A DNA stretch of 64,000 bases from Antedon mediterranea. Taxonomy: Eukaryota; Echinodermata; Crinoidea; Comatulida; Antedonidae. Position 1 is the stretch's first letter. Each line of letters starts with the position of its first letter. Shown piece after piece: positions 55,901 to 63,773 of this stretch. The notes under the pieces were generated by a model. It made no database searches and had not been told where the DNA came from. It saw nothing but the letters and a program-made list of their open reading frames with translations. Position numbers and translations under genes: made by a program. The stretch is taken from the NCBI RefSeq assembly GCF_964355755.1, contig NC_092673.1:8191001-8255000 (forward strand), in the 5' to 3' direction.

Positions 55901-58328
55901 TATGTTTTATTAGGGAATACAGTACATTTTAATAAATCATTAATTATAGTACAGCAAGATACACAATAACGTAATAAATCCATAGTATAAAATAATAGCC
56001 ACTCATAGGATTTCAACAAAATTAAGTGGCATTGGAATTGCAAAACCGTTTTCCTGTCTAGATTTAAAAGAAGACTAGAGATTGTATAGTAGTAGTGGTT
56101 TCAACATTATTCTAGTCCCATGGTAGTTGTAACGAATCCTTAAATGATCAGAGCATCTAGCACTCACAACAGCCTCTCTACAGGCTAAGCTTATGACTGC
56201 GGAACAGGTAATGGCAAAATGATGACTTCCACAACCGTTTATCCAGCCACGTTTTTTTTTATTTGTACTGAATGGCAGAAGATTAATCCATACATTAGCT
56301 AGACAGGATGTCAGGTGATATAATGTTCTTCCTGTGTGTCCTCTCTTTTTTTTTAAAAAAGATTTAATACAACAATTTATCAAAGTTCAATTTCTTTCTT
56401 TAAAACCATTACATTGATATTGGCATTGTAAAATACCAATTTATGTATGGCACAATGAATGCTGATTGAAACAAAGAAATGATGTGTAAATGTGTTTAAT
56501 TTCCATGTAATTAATAGTGTATACCTCGACTTTGAGATATTTGTAGAAGGAAAAACAACAAAGTGCAATTTCTTTATCAATCAATAATTGCTTGGTGGAG
56601 CAGATCACCTATTATTTAGGATTAAAGATGTTTTTCAGTCCCCCAAAAACATGAAAAATGAAGATTAATAAATAATAATAATAATCAAGTTAATCACTTC
56701 TATAAAAAAAACCAAAAAAAAAAACCAATTTTTTCAGTGTTCACTTTATATAAAGACAAAATACACGGTTAAATTCTGAATTTAACCGTTTTTTCAGGTA
56801 AAAAATTATTTTTTAGATCCAATTTTTGGTCATAAAAAAGAAGAAAAAATCTTAATTTATAGTTCGTATTTGTTGATATTGCAAAATTTTGGGCCAAATT
56901 AATCCCATGTTTATTAAGGAATAAATGTCCCAAATTAAAATAGAGGAAGAAGAAATAATCTTGTATAGCTATCAATATCATTATCATGTAATGAACAGCA
57001 GTTTCTTGTACTGTAGTAGGGGTATTGATAACAGTACACTATCATCTGGTTAAAAATATATACAGTAGTATTGAAAAGCTTAATCTGCGGAGTGGGACAC
57101 ATTGTTCAACGTTTACCTCCATACTTCCTGTTTAACTAAATGACAATTACAGCTTAATATCTCTAATTTTACTATTACATGGCCATAAATCTTCCCCCAG
57201 TGGAAATTAATTGTTACAGGCCGGATAAAGCTGCCTTACTACTACATTTAAACATCTATAAATCATACAATAACCTATAAAACAACAAGTATAGCAACAG
57301 GGTGATCATATCAATCATTTCTATTGACAAAATACATCAATAAAATTGAATAGAAATCATCATTTTATAATTAATTAATTTGATTTTTAACAAGTGGATC
57401 TTCTTCAGAATAATACAAACATAAACATCCTTGTTGTCAGCATGGAATACATTTACTCCACTCCACTTTAATTATTAAAGCTACAATACATTCTCTATGT
57501 TTTTTCTATCACAAACTGCATTTTATATAAATTTAAATTCTATATTGAGATAATGCAAATTGTAAAAATGTGAAATAAAGTTTTTAATAATTTAAGCGCT
57601 ATAAATCCTAGAATGCATCACGCAAAGATATTTTCTTTTTGCGTCTGTTTTCCCCCAACTTTTGATTGATTACAAAAGTAAAACAAATGGAAGAACTCTA
57701 ACTTTTCAGCGGAAATATTAGGCTTTCCCGAAAGACAAAATACAGCAACTAGACAACGACAGGTTAGGCCTATAGCTACAGTAGTGTACGATTTTCATAC
57801 ATTAACAATGTTTACCAGGTACGCCTAACATACTAAGTCTACAGTAGCTCTAAAGTACTCTAGGCATAAAGACTGCCCATGACAAGGACATTTGACGCAA
57901 ACTACTGTTACAGTAGGTAGTACATTGTTTTTCTCTTTTTATCCTAATTATAAAAATAAAACGCACATTTAATACAAGGACCTGGATTAATGTTTTTAAA
58001 GTAATAGATCATGCAAAAGGTCGGAAATTGTAGGGAATGTGGCTATAATATTAATAGAGTTTTAATTTTTTTAACAAATGTGCAGCTTACCAATCTATTT
58101 TATTATAGGCCAGTACGAACCTGACTTGTTTCTGTTGCTTAAAGAATAAAAACGTCTGATGTCTCCTGAATAGGGATTAACAATTAATAACATTATGCAA
58201 CATAACAAGATTAAATGCAAAGCTACTTACATGAAAAATTTGGAAATATTTGGTCACTTTTATCTATGAAAAAATTGCACTTTGGACAACGGTTGCTCTC
58301 TACCAAACTTTTAGTAATACACTTGAAA
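34854..58328 (-). CDS. COP1: E3 ubiquitin ligase COP1 (RFWD2), from mid-RING to stop, 17 exons seen
   Basis: Exons, in gene order: 58328-58231, 55787-55723, 54631-54515, 49612-49544, 49023-48919, 48527-48487, 47798-47714, 46808-46691, 44890-44755, 43491-43348, 40947-40839, 40364-40283, 39969-39853, 37708-37591, 37260-37047, 35748-35689, 34916-34854. Phases agree at every junction, giving 579 full residues and a stop. Matching the known animal COP1 order: second half of the RING (CITKSL...RCPKC), coiled coil, linker, then the seven-bladed WD40 propeller ending [12 protein letters not shown]1 is a nuclear/cytoplasmic ubiquitin ligase that works with DET1-DDB1-CUL4 and Tribbles adaptors to degrade transcription factors such as Jun and ETS proteins. 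The N-terminus and the first RING cysteines were not found up to base 64,000. I see no disabling change. Confidence 0.95.
35053..35280. repeat. Partial MITE, TTAAAGATGTATTGTCCC family
   Basis: It starts 'taacgatgtattgtcctcc' and contains 'ttttggtcaaaagtgagtaac' and 'tatgtgacattaaaatgacata', shared with fuller copies. The right end is degraded. It lies next to a complete copy, between the last two COP1 exons. Confidence 0.55.
35291..35650. mobile_element. MITE, TTAAAGATGTATTGTCCC family
   Basis: Ends 'ttaaagatgtatgtcccc' and 'ggggcaatgtatctttaa'. It carries the family core blocks 'catgaaaaatgaagattaataaa', 'acttataaaaagacaaa' and 'tatgtgacat.aaaatggcata'. Its right end lies about 40 bp from the COP1 exon at 35,689-35,748. 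Confidence 0.7.
35689..35748 (-). CDS. COP1: COP1 exon: last propeller strands
   Basis: 20 codons from AATACAG to [26 protein letters not shown], equivalent to KEDDTNEFVSAVCWR. Confidence 0.95.
35912..36445. mobile_element. MITE, TTAAAGATGTATTGTCCC family (534 bp variant)
   Basis: Ends TTAAAGATGTATTGTCCC and GAGACAATACATCTTTAA are near-perfect mirrors. The interior differs from the shorter copies and includes 'gcatatgcataatgcgtact'. Its right 90 bases match 45,236-45,328. It lies in a COP1 intron. Confidence 0.75.
37047..37260 (-). CDS. COP1: COP1 exon: WD40 blades
   Basis: The longest exon, from AAACAG to GTAAGC; includes [60 protein letters not shown] and [11 protein letters not shown]. 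Confidence 0.96.
37591..37708 (-). CDS. COP1: COP1 exon: WD40 blade
   Basis: From TTTTTTAG to GTAAGT; reads [20 protein letters not shown] then [18 protein letters not shown], including the YYDLR and GHKKAVSY landmarks of COP1. Confidence 0.95.
37740..37899 (-). mobile_element. tRNA-derived SINE, family B
   Basis: Minus strand: GGAGTGGCTTGGTGGGTCAG (A-box-like), then CCCTGGGTTCAAACCCTG (B-box and T-arm), followed by a tail containing 'caactccactccc'. A sister copy is at 38,444-38,546. It lies in a COP1 intron. Confidence 0.6.
38069..38394 (-). mobile_element. tRNA-derived SINE, family A, reverse copy
   Basis: Minus strand head GTGGCCGAGCGGTTAAGACA and GGGGTTCGAGGCTCACTCAC (A and B boxes of a Ser/Leu-type tRNA), body 'ccatggttctggtggtagaa' and 'gagacgagtagggggttacc', and a tail of repeated AAAC. 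Same head and body as 38,641-38,992, but a different 3' end. Confidence 0.85.
38444..38546 (-). mobile_element. tRNA-derived SINE, family B, second copy
   Basis: Minus strand: GGAGCTGTAGCTTGGTTAAC, then CAGGATTCAATCCTG (B-box) and the shared tail 'caactccactccc'. Shorter and more diverged than 37,740-37,899. Confidence 0.55.
38624..39052. mobile_element. MITE with CCCTTTCACACAGAG ends, split by a SINE
   Basis: Left CCCCTTTCACACAGAG is mirrored by TGTGTGAAAGGG at 39,041-39,052. The short interior is interrupted by the family A SINE at 38,641-38,992, flanked by CAGAGC on both sides, which looks like its target duplication. A nested insertion inside a COP1 intron. Confidence 0.65.
38641..38992 (+). 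mobile_element. tRNA-derived SINE, family A, full-length forward copy
   Basis: Head AGTGAGTGGCCGAGCGGTTA with A box, GGTTCGAGGCTC B box, body as in 38,069-38,394, then 'accgttttagaggtgtttac', 'cactaactgacttagtgaga' and 'agtcgaataaataaa' with a poly(A) tail. About 350 bp. The 3' 90 bases also occur alone at 61,918-62,010. Confidence 0.87.
39396..39466 (-). tRNA. tRNA-like cloverleaf, anticodon loop ATATCAA (pseudo-tRNA or SINE head)
   Basis: Minus strand: acceptor GCCCCAG pairs with TTGGGGC; A box TGGTCTAATGG; anticodon stem CTGC/GCAG around loop ATATCAA (anticodon ATC by position); T arm CCGAG-TTCGAGT-CTCGG with B box. All four arms can form. Anticodon ATC is not normal for the eukaryotic Asp tRNA, and the site is a COP1 intron, so it is more likely a tRNA pseudogene or the head of a SINE than a working gene. 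No T-run terminator was seen close behind. Confidence 0.5.
39589..39765 (-). repeat. Interspersed repeat with hammerhead-like core, copy 1
   Basis: Shares about 165 bp with 43,130-43,297 in the same orientation. Near its minus-strand 5' end are CTGATGA (39,744-39,750 on +), a GGGC/GCCC stem, then GAAA and GC-TTT-GC-TA, the layout of a hammerhead core with a short stem III. Likely the end of a retroelement. Stem I is not apparent. Confidence 0.65.
39853..39969 (-). CDS. COP1: COP1 exon: WD40 blade
   Basis: From ATTTCAG to GTACGT; reads [20 protein letters not shown] then [18 protein letters not shown]. Matches [26 protein letters not shown] in vertebrates. Confidence 0.95.
40283..40364 (-). 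CDS. COP1: COP1 exon: WD40 blade
   Basis: From ATTCAG to GTATTG; reads [20 protein letters not shown] then SGSDDAK, almost identical to the vertebrate sequence. Confidence 0.95.
40839..40947 (-). CDS. COP1: COP1 exon: WD40 blade
   Basis: From TTTTCAG to GTAATA; reads [20 protein letters not shown] then [16 protein letters not shown], a complete blade edge ending in the LWD motif and the return strand. Confidence 0.95.
43130..43297 (-). repeat. Interspersed repeat with hammerhead-like core, copy 2
   Basis: Second copy of the 39,589-39,765 repeat. It retains CTGATGA, GAAA and GC-TCT-GC-TA, but stem II is weakened by a change (GGGC against GGCT). It lies in the COP1 intron just below the exon at 43,348. 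Confidence 0.65.
43348..43491 (-). CDS. COP1: COP1 exon: WD40 blade
   Basis: From TTATTACAG to GTATGA; reads [40 protein letters not shown] and MLCNSKI. The upstream intron carries an 18-bp minisatellite beginning only 78 bp away. Confidence 0.95.
43569..44525. repeat. 18-bp minisatellite in a COP1 intron
   Basis: About 44 copies of AGTGTTGATAATAGTCAT (variants with 'attcat' and 'atacat') to about 44,352, then degenerate copies to 44,525. The period is a multiple of three, so the long frames on both strands (Met-Thr-Ile-Ile-Asn-Thr; Leu-Ile-Ile-Val-Ile-Val) are repeat artefacts. It starts 78 bp upstream (gene sense) of the exon ending at 43,491. Confidence 0.93.
44755..44890 (-). CDS. COP1: COP1 exon: entry to WD40 propeller
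   Basis: From TTTTTCAG to GTAAGA; includes [20 protein letters not shown] and [18 protein letters not shown], nearly the vertebrate [20 protein letters not shown] block. Confidence 0.93.
45236..45328. repeat. Right-end fragment of the TTAAAGATGTATTGTCCC family
   Basis: About 90 bp matching the last part of 35,912-36,445 ('ctttgatatggccaatt', 'tttgaccttcattttt') and ending GGGACAATACATCTTTAA. The left end is absent. Confidence 0.65.
45640..46665. mobile_element. TTAA-bounded DNA transposon remnant, about 1 kb
   Basis: Left TTAAAGGAAAGGAACACCCT is mirrored by AGGGTGTTCCTTTCCTTTAA at the right, with TTAA at both outer ends. The interior has a higher CpG and GC content than the surrounding intron and carries the broken frame at 46,140-46,343. 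Non-autonomous; a piggyBac-like mechanism is inferred from TTAA. It lies between COP1 exons at 44,890 and 46,691, its right end only 26 bp from the latter. Confidence 0.75.
46140..46343 (-). pseudogene. Broken frame resembling the P2X7-receptor C-terminal (Cys-rich) domain family
   Basis: ATG at 46,343 opens [20 protein letters not shown] and [18 protein letters not shown], then a stop; the same frame resumes [20 protein letters not shown] and RPRTCFERK before another stop. The order 'EPEYTE-x-EL', a Glu/Arg-rich helix, then WC-x2-GxC with more cysteines resembles P2X7 cytosolic-tail-like proteins, which are often carried by repeats in marine invertebrates. The match is from memory and only part of the domain is seen. 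It lies inside the TTAA-bounded element. Confidence 0.4.
46691..46808 (-). CDS. COP1: COP1 exon before WD40 domain
   Basis: From TTGACAG to GTAAGT; reads [20 protein letters not shown] then [16 protein letters not shown], matching [29 protein letters not shown]. The basic cluster RKKK corresponds to the vertebrate RRKR stretch. Confidence 0.92.
47714..47798 (-). CDS. COP1: COP1 linker exon
   Basis: 85 nt from CTTGCAG to GTAAGT; reads [20 protein letters not shown] then DGFNGSKY. The last part lines up with STEYSQPPGFSGSSQ of vertebrate COP1. Phase fits both neighbours. Confidence 0.85.
48487..48527 (-). CDS. COP1: COP1 small linker exon
   Basis: 41 nt from TTTTTCAG to GTATCT; reads [13 protein letters not shown] and ends two bases into a Ser codon. 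This linker is poorly conserved, so it is identified mainly by splice sites and by phase agreement with both neighbours. Confidence 0.75.
48919..49023 (-). CDS. COP1: COP1 exon: end of coiled coil
   Basis: 35 codons from TTTTCAG to GTGAGT; reads [20 protein letters not shown], then [15 protein letters not shown]. Matches [21 protein letters not shown] of vertebrates. Confidence 0.9.
49544..49612 (-). CDS. COP1: COP1 exon: coiled coil
   Basis: 23 codons from TTGTAG to GTAACT; reads [20 protein letters not shown] then KQE. Matches the [20 protein letters not shown] helix. Confidence 0.9.
50472..50722 (+). mobile_element. tRNA-derived SINE, family C
   Basis: Head 'gaatcgagtagccaagcagt' and 'taaggcag' (A-box-like), B box-like 'ggttcaagg', body with 'tgttctggtggcaaaaaaag', and a tail of GTT repeats (50,700-50,710). 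Related in layout to family A, but clearly a different sequence. It lies in a COP1 intron. Confidence 0.6.
51005..51370. repeat. Interspersed repeat, CATTTGATTGGAT family
   Basis: Begins 'attcctgtcatttgattgga' and ends 'catgaaattatttgtaccat'. Both ends appear reversed in 54,215-54,480 and again at 4,640/5,690. The interior differs between copies. Probably a MITE, but its exact ends are not settled. Confidence 0.5.
53124..53915. mobile_element. PIF/Harbinger-like DNA element remnant
   Basis: Ends 'ggccctgtttctgctgc' and 'gcagcagaaacagggcc' are mirrors. Next to both lie runs of TACCGTATTTT-type subterminal repeats. The interior holds a frame with a Myb/MADF-like domain. About 790 bp and without a nuclease, so non-autonomous. 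Target duplication is unclear. It lies in a COP1 intron. Confidence 0.7.
53437..53690 (+). pseudogene. Myb/SANT (MADF)-like DNA-binding protein of a Harbinger-type element, frameshifted
   Basis: Reads [40 protein letters not shown] and KSLRS in one frame. Reading one base over then gives [20 protein letters not shown] and YDVFCTL, the expected continuation (K-x-LR-x2-Y-x3-KD). A single indel near 53,585 therefore breaks it. This domain type accompanies PIF/Harbinger transposons as their second protein. Confidence 0.65.
54215..54480. repeat. Interspersed repeat, CATTTGATTGGAT family, reverse copy
   Basis: Starts 'gtgcgatggcataaataatt' and 'tcatgaggt', and ends 'caatcatccaatcaaatgaa', the reverse order of 51,005-51,370. 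It overlaps the region just 3' of the COP1 exon at 54,515. Confidence 0.5.
54515..54631 (-). CDS. COP1: COP1 exon: start of coiled coil
   Basis: 39 codons from TTTTTCAG to GTGAGT; includes [20 protein letters not shown] and [14 protein letters not shown], equivalent to the NVNLMLELLVQKKKQLE block of vertebrate COP1. Phase 0 at both ends. Confidence 0.9.
55723..55787 (-). CDS. COP1: COP1 exon after RING
   Basis: From TTTACAG to GTAAGA; reads [20 protein letters not shown] then PL, matching the animal [20 protein letters not shown] block after the RING. It begins mid-codon and ends in phase 0. Confidence 0.92.
56622..56940. repeat. MITE, TTAAAGATGTATTGTCCC family, diverged copy
   Basis: Begins 'ttaaagatgtttttcagtcccc', then 'catgaaaaatgaagattaata' and 'atttttggtcataaaaaag' as in the other copies. 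The right end is approximate ('aaatgtcccaaatta'). Confidence 0.55.
58231..58328 (-). CDS. COP1: COP1 exon: second half of RING finger
   Basis: It follows TTTTATAG and starts with one base that completes a Cys codon, then [20 protein letters not shown] and [12 protein letters not shown], before GTAAGT. The C-x2-C pair in RCPKC and the Cys of FKC are zinc ligands. The partner exon with CPIC...CGHSFC must lie upstream and was not found in 58,330-64,000. Confidence 0.92.
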
Positions 58329-58329
58329 C

Positions 58330-60670
58330 TATAAAATAAGGGAAAAAAAAGAAATACACATTTTAATAATGAATATAATTATTCAAAATCATATTTTAAA
58401 AAATAGAATAGAATAATGGTCATTCACATACTGTACACAAAATAATGATTAACTGAAACTGAAAATATTGAAAGATTGACTGATTTTATTTAATAAGGCA
58501 GAATCCAGATAGAACAGTACAATCTTTCATTCAATGAATGAATATTCTCTCTATTCAATAAAAAAAAAATTAATTAATTATTACTTGTAATAATTTATTT
58601 TATCACACAAATCAGGCAATATCATCTAGTAGTATCCCACTAATTCCAAGGAATAGCCTACAGTAGCAACCTCCTTTATGGACTACTAGTCAGCGGTATG
58701 CAGTAAGGTACAGTAAGCTTAAGACTGTTTTCCCAAAAATTCAACTTCTTGTTGTTCATTGTTTCCACCTTGATGGAAAATCAGAAAGATGACAGGAAAG
58801 TTAACTGATTGCTAGTATTATTAGTTAGTCCATCGGCCTCCAAAAATTTAGCTTAGGATGAATTTATTAAGATAGGCTTTGAGTTGTCATTCGGAAAGCT
58901 AAAAAGGCAAAAGTGCCAATAGGCAATTTGCTATTTACGATTGCGGGAATGATCCTACAGTATGTAGCATTTTTAACTTGATAAGTTAGCCCAAGATTAA
59001 TTTTTTATGATACGTAAAATACTAAGAAATTTCATTTTATGTACAAAAAAGACTGAAAAATCAGTAGTTACACAGTACTGAACATACAGTATATTATAAA
59101 ATTTAACAAGAGCATTTACAGAGTTGCAACCTCTGTTAGGATAAAAATCCATCTTGTTATTTTTTATATGGCCTAAAATTGGTCCGAGTCTTCAGTGACC
59201 ACGGTTGACTATGGTTTAAATGTGGGTAATTCAGATCCGTCTTACTGTTATATAGTAGAATACTAAAAAAAAGTTTGCCTCCAATTTAGAGAGTCATCTA
59301 CTGTATGATCACAAATGGCTTTTACTGTACTGTAGTTTTGTCGTTATCCTGCTAACCGACAAACGCACACAAATATCTCAGACAAAAATACAACTTCCTA
59401 GACGGACGTAATAGTGAATAGCATTTGATAAAATTTAAATGTGTTAAAGTTCTGTTATTCTTCTATTTCTACAAAAATCCTTAAAAAACTTTTTAAAACA
59501 TAATAAATGAATTAAAAAGTACACATGAGTGCTAGACAGAAATACTGTACTCTACACAACATAGAACAACTACATACACTAGATGTGAATGGCTACAGAT
59601 TGCTTTCATTTTAATTTGCAGTTATATCATTCAATTCATTTCATGCACAGGAAATTTGAAAATCCTTAATTCACATTAATTTGACAAGACCTGAAATTCT
59701 CTTTTCATTTTGTAATTTTATATTTAATACATATTAATAATTCAAAACAGTATAGTCAGTATGACAAGCCTCTATTGGTAGACCAATTTGAAAACGGGAT
59801 GCAGGCAAATCATGTAAGCAGATCCAATGGCCGCTCCCTTGAAACATTTAGCACTTCCATTTAAGCCAAAAAGAAAAATTGTGTTGGCCACGCCCAACTG
59901 ACCCTAAACGGACGAAAATGAAGGTCGGCATTTTTTTTTTAGAATACTGCTACATCTAAAAAGTTCTTTAACAAGTTTAATACTGTACAATACAACTTAC
60001 TATGTAGATTCAATGTGCAAAGTTTCTATTATTAAATAGCAAAGTCTGTACTACAACAGTAAGTCACAATCAAGGCATTAACGGGTTGACAAGAAGGGAA
60101 ATTAATACTAAATAACACACCATAAAAATAAGCATAAAGCTATTATCAGAGATTATAGGTTGCAAAGTGTTCTACTTCGCATGGTTTGATTTGTGCAAAT
60201 TTAATTTCACCTTTCAGGACACCTACACTTTGCAAATTGATAATTTCAAATTTCTAATCACTGTTGGAATTTTCATACAACTATAGGAAATTGGAACTAA
60301 TCTAAAAGCATGGAAAGTGACTTTGAACACATTTTTAAGTTCATGCAATATGAATGAATCACAAATGCTACACACAGTATGGCTGTAAATCATAGAATAT
60401 AGAATGACTACTATTATTATTTCTACTAAAAATCAGTAGCTTGTAAAATTAGTTTATATATATATATAGTTTATTTATATATTCTACTCTGTAATGTAAA
60501 TGTTGGAATACTATGAATTATTAAAATGATTTGTTTTTGGTTAGTTTTCTTTTAATGTGTTGCTTTTGGCATTGGTTATTAGTTTTTGTAACAGTATACT
60601 CAGTCAATCGCCACCAAAAATAATTACAAAACATATTATTAGGTATTCACAGAAATGCACAAACATACTT
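58330..60670. other. COP1 upstream intron, no exon found
   Basis: I looked on the minus strand for the missing RING half (CPIC...CGHSFC ending two bases into a Cys codon before GT) and found none. Sequence is AT-rich, with a TA run near 60,457-60,470. Confidence 0.4.
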
Positions 60671-61325
60671 CAGTGTTATCCCCAGGCCTTCGAAGCGTCA
60701 CGGTACTGTGACGCTAGGGTTCTCTACCGTGACGCTTTACAGTCGGCTGTGACGCTTAAAACCTTATCCGTGACGCTTAAAAATATCAACCAATCTAAAA
60801 ATAGATTAATAACAGCCAGGTACTTTCTAGAGTTGAGGCGCAGCATGCATAAAGAGCATAATGCATACGAAACATGTGACATGACCACTAGACGTACGAT
60901 ATTACAAGCCAAGAAACAAAAGACTGCGTAACAAAGTGTTATTTATAACAACTGAGATGCGCTTTCAACGGCTGCCGCCGAGAGATGTAAGCATGTGTTT
61001 TGTTACTGCCATGTCTCTCTTTCGATTTCTAGTAGTATTGGCTGTTGACTGAATCATCTACACTAAAAATGCGGTAACTTGTATATTGTATTTTATTGTA
61101 TAAAAGTTTTCAGTTAAAACAATGATTGATTGTATTGTTTTTCTTGTAAAAATAAATATCAATGATATTTTCAATATCACACTGAATTAATCGATCACTC
61201 TCTATGGATCTGTGGGATTTACTCTTTCGTCGGTAATGTACGCACATCATCAAATGACAAAGGCACGATTGATTTGCTAGGCGCAATTCATTGCTAGCTG
61301 CTTTGATCGTATAATACATTCAAGT

Positions 61326-62300
61326 AGGCTACGATCATGCTGTTTGCTTGCGCGCTATGAAGTGTCCTTTCTGGCCAACTACAGAGTTGTCCTACTGATG
61401 AGTAGGCATATTTTTTTTTTCATTGGGGACTTCCCCTTGACGTTCGTAATAAACGCAAAAAATGTTTTCTTATCGCGTATTTTTACCGGCGGAAAAAGTA
61501 GGTTACGATCGTGCTGTTTGCTAGCGCGCTATGAAGTGTCCTTTCCGGCCAACTACATACAGGGTTGTCCTACTGATGAGTAGGAATATTTTTGTTTTCA
61601 TTCGGGACTTCCCCTTGACAGTCGTAATGAACGCAAAAAATGTTATGTTTACCGGCGGAAAAAGTAGGCTACGATCATGCTGTTTGCTTGTGCGCTATGA
61701 AGTGTCCTTTCCGGCCAACTATAGAGTTGTCCTACTGATGAGTAGGAATATTATTTTTTTCATTCGGGACTTCCCCTTGACAGTTGTAATGAACACAAAA
61801 AAAATTTTATGTTCACCGGCGGAAAAAGTAGGCTACGATCATGCTGTTTGCTTGCGCGCTATGAAGTGTCCTATCCGGCCAACTACAGAGTTGTCCTACT
61901 GATGAGTAGGCCTAGTTTTATTTATTTATTTATTTATTTATTCGACTTCTCACTAACTCGGTTAGTGAAGGATCTGGACCAAAAGGTGGTAAACACCTCT
62001 AAAACGGTCCCTAACGTTCCTATTGAATGCAAAAACATTTTCTTTTCGCGCATGTTTACTGGCGGGAAAAGGTTACGATCGTTTTACTGTTTTCTAGCGC
62101 GCTATGAAGTTTTGTTCCCGGCCAACTAGAGTCACACTGATGAGTAGGCTTTATAGGCATATTTTTTTTTCATTGAGGACTTCCCCCTGACGTTCGTAAT
62201 GAACGCAAAAAATGTTTCTTATCGCGTATGGTTACCGGCGGAAAAGGTAGGCTACAATCGTTTTTCTGTTTGCTTGCCCGCTCTAAGTATAAGTTGTGTT
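61326..62300 (+). repeat. 165-175 bp tandem array inside the hAT-like element
   Basis: Six units marked by 'gcgcgctatgaagtgtcctt' near 61,353, 61,528, 61,693, 61,858, 62,100 and a diverged one near 62,279. Each holds 'ggccaactacagagttgtcc', 'tactgatgagtagg', 'gacttccccttgac' and 'accggcggaaaaagtagg'. The fourth-to-fifth step is longer because a SINE fragment has inserted. Confidence 0.85.
61918..62010 (-). mobile_element. 3' fragment of SINE family A
   Basis: A TTTA-repeat run, then 'ttcgacttctcactaactcg', 'gttagtgaaggatctggacc' and 'ggtggtaaacacctctaaaa': the reverse of the last 90 bp of the SINE at 38,641-38,992, with its poly(A)-like tail. It interrupts a unit of the tandem array. Confidence 0.8.
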
Positions 62301-62595
62301 TCCGGCCAAACTAGAGGTGTCATTCAACATGAATGTTACGTGCAAGAGTACCATTTCCGTGTACTTAGTGTCGGAATACCTCCCCTCCGGGGGGAAGCGT
62401 GACGCTTGATGTGAATCCTGGGGATAACACTGCATACTGTTTACAGAACTAAAAGATATGCACGAAAAAGTAAAATGTATTACAATACAGATATCCACAC
62501 AAAACATACAACGTAGTTGCCAAAAAAATGTGCAGAAAATTACAATTTAAGATGGGCACTGAAAATATAGAACTTGTTAACGGCTCGCACAAATA

Positions 62596-63773
62596 CAGGG
62601 TTGTAGCTAAGAATTGTTGAGGGTGGAAAAAAAAATTGTGAGGGTGGTTTTTTACTAAGCTTACGAGCGAAGCGAGGAACTTAGGCTGGGGGCCAGGGGG
62701 CCGCCAAGGGCCCCCGGTCGGGGTTCAGGGGCCGAAGGCCCCTGAAAAAATTTGCTATATTGACCTTTATAAGACTCATTTTAATGATGGTTTATATGTG
62801 TAATTTTTTACATTTTTTTTTATTAATAATATTATCATTGTTCAGGTGAATGATTTTAATAAAGCAAAACATTACTTTTACCATGGACGTAATTATACGT
62901 ACCTCCCGGTTTATACCTCCATGCTTTGACAGTGTAAGTGTAGGCCTACCATTTGGACCTAAACATAACTGCCTTTGTGGTTAACTTGCCCCTGAAGAAC
63001 GCCTAGGCCTAGCTAGCTTGCATGAATTAAATAAATTTGTTCGATTTAGCCGAGAATATTTTTTCAAGATAAAAACCTCTTATTGATATTCATGCCGCAC
63101 AACAACCACGTAGAAAAGCATCACGATGTACTTACATGAACGAACGTACATTTCGCCAGGTCTGCGGCCTGGGCGATGAATGATCTAGGCTATCATCCGA
63201 GCCATACTACAGTATACTCGCGCTAATGATGTAATTCACAAAATAAAAAATAATAACAGTACAAGATATATAGTATGTTTCAATTCAATGTTTTTTTAAT
63301 AAATACACGTAGTCGGGAAGTTACTCCACAAAGCAGTCGGCGTGGAACGGTTGATTAGCCTACAGTTTAATTCGCCGGTTTTTTTAAATATTCTCCATGA
63401 TTCATTCATACAGCAGAGGAGATAAGAAAATCGCGCACAGCATGCAAAGCTAGCAAGCTGCATGCTCTCCTAGGTTGTGATGTTCACTCAAGTGGAACTT
63501 GAGCGTACCGTCCAATCAGCATTAAGTACATGACAGTTCTGCTTGGTTGATTTTCAAAGCTGTGTGTTTTGTGCTAGGCTAGCTGCATTGTGCAATGTGA
63601 GCTTGTGTTAGCTAGAATATGCCCGATATTTCGCGGAAAAAAAAGGAATTTAGGGTGGGCGGACAGGTACGTCTGACGCTGGGCGGAAGGCCTTAAAATT
63701 AGCTTTAGACTGGGCGGGAGGCTTTTAGGCAGGGCGGCCCCGCCCGGCTCCGCCCTGCACAATTACATCCCTG
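62596..63773. mobile_element. Second hAT-like element (CAGGG..CCCTG ends)
   Basis: Starts CAGGGTTGTAGCTAAG and ends ACAATTACATCCCTG, imperfect mirrors. Flanks read ACAAATAC and GCAAATAC, 7 of 8 matching, the length of a hAT target duplication if the ends are AGGG..CCCT. Unusually GC-rich blocks near both ends ('gggggccagggggccgcc', 'gggcggccccgcccgg') stand out from the AT-rich surroundings. No transposase seen. Confidence 0.5.

Larger units (their letters stand above)
60671..62432. mobile_element. hAT-like DNA transposon remnant with tandem interior
   Basis: The ends CAGTGTTATCCCCAGG and CCTGGGGATAACACTG are perfect 16-bp mirrors. Subterminal GTGACGCT words recur at the left (about 60,697-60,775) and right (near 62,398). 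Flanks share CATACT. The interior is a tandem array (61,326-62,300). No transposase frame is left. CAGTG-type ends with repeated subterminal motifs fit hAT; the class is inferred. Confidence 0.7.

Noticed and set aside
61344-62129. Plus-strand frames of 79-123 codons with repeated YEVSFPANY
   Set aside because: They are translations of the tandem array in the hAT-like element.
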